Positions 62,612 to 64,000 of a stretch of 64,000 nt of DNA are shown piece by piece. The stretch is from JBPYCR01 sp051846915. GTDB lineage: Bacteria; Bacillota; Bacilli; Bacillales; Amphibacillaceae. Below the pieces are notes generated by a model that worked only from the letters and a program-made list of their open reading frames with translations, was not told the origin of the DNA and searched no databases. Every line of letters begins with the position of its first letter. Position 1 is the stretch's first letter. The translations under genes were made by a program, and so were the position numbers. The DNA lies in the NCBI RefSeq assembly GCF_051846915.1, contig NZ_JBPYCR010000013.1, forward strand, positions 14,149 to 78,148, written 5' to 3'.

Positions 62612-63127
62612 GTGGAATATTGGATATTGACCGGATTGTTATTATTCATCATTTGTCAAAGATTTATTGAACTCATCATTGCCAAACGTAATGAAGAGTG
62701 GATGAAACAACGTGGCGGATTAGAGGTGGGGGAGAAGCATTACAAATGGTTTATTATTTTGCATACCCTTTTCTTTCTGTCTATCATCGTTGAAGCGCTC
62801 TTTGGGCGAAAGGAAATAATTACAATTAACTTCTTTTTGTTGTTCATTTTTTTACTAGCACAATTCGGAAGAGTCTGGTGCATATATACACTTGGGAGGT
62901 TTTGGAATACAAAGATTATTGTTTTACCTAAAGTTGCGCTTATTAAAAAGGGCCCATATAAATATGTTAAGCATCCGAATTATATTATAGTAGGAATAGA
63001 GTTACTGCTCATCCCATTACTGTTTGGTGCAATTTGGACAGCGTTAATCTTTCCATTGCTACATATACTATTATTGTTCATTCGAATTCCCGAGGAAAAT
63101 GCAGCACTGGCAAAATCATATAAATAA
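62612..63127 (+). CDS. bpsB: Isoprenylcysteine methyltransferase-like protein (alkylpyrone O-methyltransferase)
   Basis: 171 residues, about five membrane helices, ICMT fold with the motif KHPNYIIVG for SAM binding. In B. subtilis BpsB (YpbQ) methylates the alkylpyrones from BpsA. GTG start with GGGGGGAA upstream, 4 bp after bpsA, so cotranscribed. The membrane location fits the lipid product. Confidence 0.9.
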   Translation: MEYWILTGLLLFIICQRFIELIIAKRNEEWMKQRGGLEVGEKHYKWFIILHTLFFLSIIVEALFGRKEIITINFFLLFIFLLAQFGRVWCIYTLGRFWNTKIIVLPKVALIKKGPYKYVKHPNYIIVGIELLLIPLLFGAIWTALIFPLLHILLLFIRIPEENAALAKSYK

Positions 63128-63179
63128 TAGATAACAAAATGCCTTTTTAACAATAGAGGTTCAATAATTTTATACGCAG

Positions 63180-63214
63180 AAAAGTGGTAATCCCGTTTAA
63201 GGATTACCACTTTT
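63180..63214. terminator. Bidirectional terminator between bpsB and cspD
   Basis: Perfect 14-bp stem AAAAGTGGTAATCC / GGATTACCACTTTT with a 7-nt loop; T tails on both strands serve the two converging genes. Confidence 0.92.
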
Positions 63215-63238
63215 ATTATGTTAGAGTCAACGAGTAAA

Positions 63239-63439
63239 TTAAACTTTTGTTACATTAGCAGCTTGTGGACCGCGCTCACCTTCAACAATTTCAAAGGTTA
63301 CGTCTTGTCCTTCTTCCAATGATTTGAACCCTTCTTCTTGGATAGCAGAATAATGTACGAAGACATCATCTCCTTCTTCCATTTGGATAAATCCATAGCC
63401 TTTTTCAGCATTGAACCATTTTACTACTCCATTTTGCAT
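63239..63439 (-). CDS. cspD: Cold shock protein CspD
   Basis: 66-residue single-strand nucleic acid-binding protein that melts RNA structure in the cold. RNP1 KGYGFI and RNP2 DVFVHYSAI are intact; MQNGVVKWFNAEKG start is typical. The ATG at 63439 has TAGGAGGATT upstream; the longer frame to 63466 includes that site. It has a long structured leader. Confidence 0.96.
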   Translation of the reverse strand: MQNGVVKWFNAEKGYGFIQMEEGDDVFVHYSAIQEEGFKSLEEGQDVTFEIVEGERGPQAANVTKV

Positions 63440-63519
63440 GTAAATAATCCTCCTAGATTCTTTCACGTAAAACGAACGTGGTAATACAAAGAAAATAAGC
63501 AGAAATCATTTAAATAAAA

Positions 63520-63572
63520 ACAGCTTCGATAGAAGGTAGGATCATACAAACATCCACTTCTATGGAAGCTGT
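63520..63572 (-). promoter_or_regulatory. Terminator-like hairpin in the cspD leader
   Basis: On the minus strand ACAGCTTC (63565-63572 complement) pairs with GAAGCTGT (63520-63527 complement), extended inside by CATAGAAG / CTTCTATC and GGAT / ATCC, and followed by TTTTTATTT. It lies inside the leader transcribed from the promoter at 63612-63640, about 80 nt before the cspD start. Confidence 0.6.
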
Positions 63573-63611
63573 CTTTCGTAATGATTCCTTACATCTTCTT
63601 CGCTTGATACT

Positions 63612-63640
63612 AATATAACTTGTTTTATCAGGGTAGTCAA
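63612..63640 (-). promoter_or_regulatory. Putative sigma-A promoter of cspD
   Basis: On the minus strand TTGACT (63635-63640), 17 nt, TATATT (63612-63617). Transcription from about 63605 would give a leader near 166 nt. Confidence 0.7.
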
Positions 63641-63755
63641 GAAAATATTGATTAATTAATGGAAAATTCGCTCATTAAATGCATTTATTAAGCAATAATT
63701 TATAAGGTCAGAAAGCATTCCTGTAATAAAGCAAAATGAGAGTTGAACAAAAAAA

Positions 63756-63826
63756 TCCCCCTTGGTATGATACGAGGTGTCCGAAGCTGATCAGCAAAAT
63801 GGACCCTTAAAAAAAACCAAGGAGGA
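63756..63826 (+). ncRNA. Structured leader of the IS110 transposase, candidate bridge-RNA region
   Basis: TCCCCCTTGGT (63756-63766) pairs with ACCAAGGAGGA (63816-63826; one mismatch), the second arm being the transposase ribosome site. Inside, GTCC (63779-63782) pairs with GGAC (63801-63804), and GCTGATCAGC (63786-63795) is a self-complementary stem. IS110-group elements carry a bridge RNA in the non-coding region before the transposase; the internal loops here could be guides, but that is an inference. Confidence 0.45.
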
Positions 63827-63831
63827 CTAAC

Positions 63832-64000
63832 ATGAATTATAAACAAAATGAAAAGATCTTACAACTAACAGACAAAACATTAATTATCGGAGTTGACATC
63901 GCTAAGAAAACTCATGTTGCACGTGCGCAGGATTTTCGTGGCGTTCAATTCGGAAAACCGTTATACCTTGAAAACTCAATGGAGGGTTTTCAAACGTTCA
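63832..64000 (+). CDS. IS110-family transposase, N-terminal part
   Basis: First 56 codons of a DEDD transposase. The IIGVDIAKKTHVARAQD block, with the first catalytic aspartate of the RuvC-like domain, is typical of the family. AAGGAGGA lies 5 nt before the ATG. Cut by the window end, so it cannot be said whether the gene is intact. Confidence 0.88.
   Translation, partial: MNYKQNEKILQLTDKTLIIGVDIAKKTHVARAQDFRGVQFGKPLYLENSMEGFQTF

Larger units (their letters stand above)
63750..64000 (+). mobile_element. IS110-family insertion sequence, left part only
   Basis: Holds a non-coding left region and the start of an IS110-type transposase gene; the element runs past the window end. The exact left tip cannot be fixed, because IS110 elements often lack clear terminal inverted repeats and no second copy is in view. 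The start at 63750 is a guess. Confidence 0.7.

Noticed and set aside
1..64000. CRISPR array, tRNA genes, prophage or defence system
   Set aside because: No regularly spaced short repeats, tRNA cloverleaf, phage or defence genes were seen; apart from the IS110 element at the edge the genes are core genes.

Overview
The window is a chromosomal segment of a low-GC, endospore-forming Bacillaceae. Spore genes (sleB-ypeB, spoIVA, a spoVIF-like gene), bacillithiol genes (ypdA, bshA), a class-B RNase P RNA and a gene order that largely follows the Bacillus subtilis ypb-yps region all point there. The gene mix and protein divergence suggest a halophilic or halotolerant relative such as Oceanobacillus, Virgibacillus or Lentibacillus; the genus is an inference. 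No tRNA, 16S/23S rRNA or CRISPR array was seen.

Layout. 1-9.3 kb: end of a membrane protein gene, metallophosphoesterase YpbG, ClpC adaptor MecB, D-Ala-D-Ala ligase, glutamate dehydrogenase, a GC-rich repeat, bacillithiol-disulfide reductase YpdA, the SleB/YpeB germination pair and the c-di-GMP receptor MotI. 9.3-18.7 kb: cmk, an S1-domain protein, yphA, der, gpsA, a spoVIF-like gene, a DUF2768 protein, yphF, spoIVA and hbs. 18.8-29.5 kb: mtrB (TRAP), heptaprenyl diphosphate/menaquinone genes (hepS, menG, hepT), ndk, cheR and the aromatic supraoperon aroC-aroB-aroH-hisC-tyrA-aroA, which lacks the trp genes found there in B. subtilis. 29.5-35.9 kb: ypiA, ypiB, ypiF, the menaquinol:cytochrome c reductase operon qcrABC, ypjA, a severely shortened ypjB and a YugP-type metallopeptidase. 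36-50.7 kb: a YitT protein on the minus strand, then ypjD, dapB, mgsA, bshA, cca, birA, panBCD, dinG, ypmB, aspB, dnaD and nth. 50.7-57.8 kb: recU-ponA on the minus strand, an unknown small gene, yppE-cdd, gpsB, rnpB and ypsC. 57.8-64 kb: a ba3-type cytochrome oxidase module on the minus strand (cbaD-cbaB-cbaA, sco), the type III polyketide pair bpsA-bpsB, cspD with a structured leader, and the start of an IS110-family element cut by the window end.

Functional themes: menaquinone chain and ring synthesis feeding qcrABC and a ba3 oxidase; peptidoglycan synthesis (ddl, dapB, recU-ponA, gpsB); spore coat and cortex; bacillithiol redox; pantothenate and biotin.

The least ordinary material lies between genes. 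A family of long GC-rich repeats (near 4.5, 36.1 and 58.6 kb, plus degenerate traces) ends in an outward-facing promoter-like sequence that points at ypdA and sco. The first copy carries three hairpins with the same GCAAA loop. A hairpin covers the ribosome site of the spoVIF-like gene and contains a sigma-K-like -10 element in its own arm. The cspD leader holds a terminator-like hairpin after a near-consensus promoter. The IS110 leader folds over its transposase ribosome site and is a candidate bridge-RNA region.
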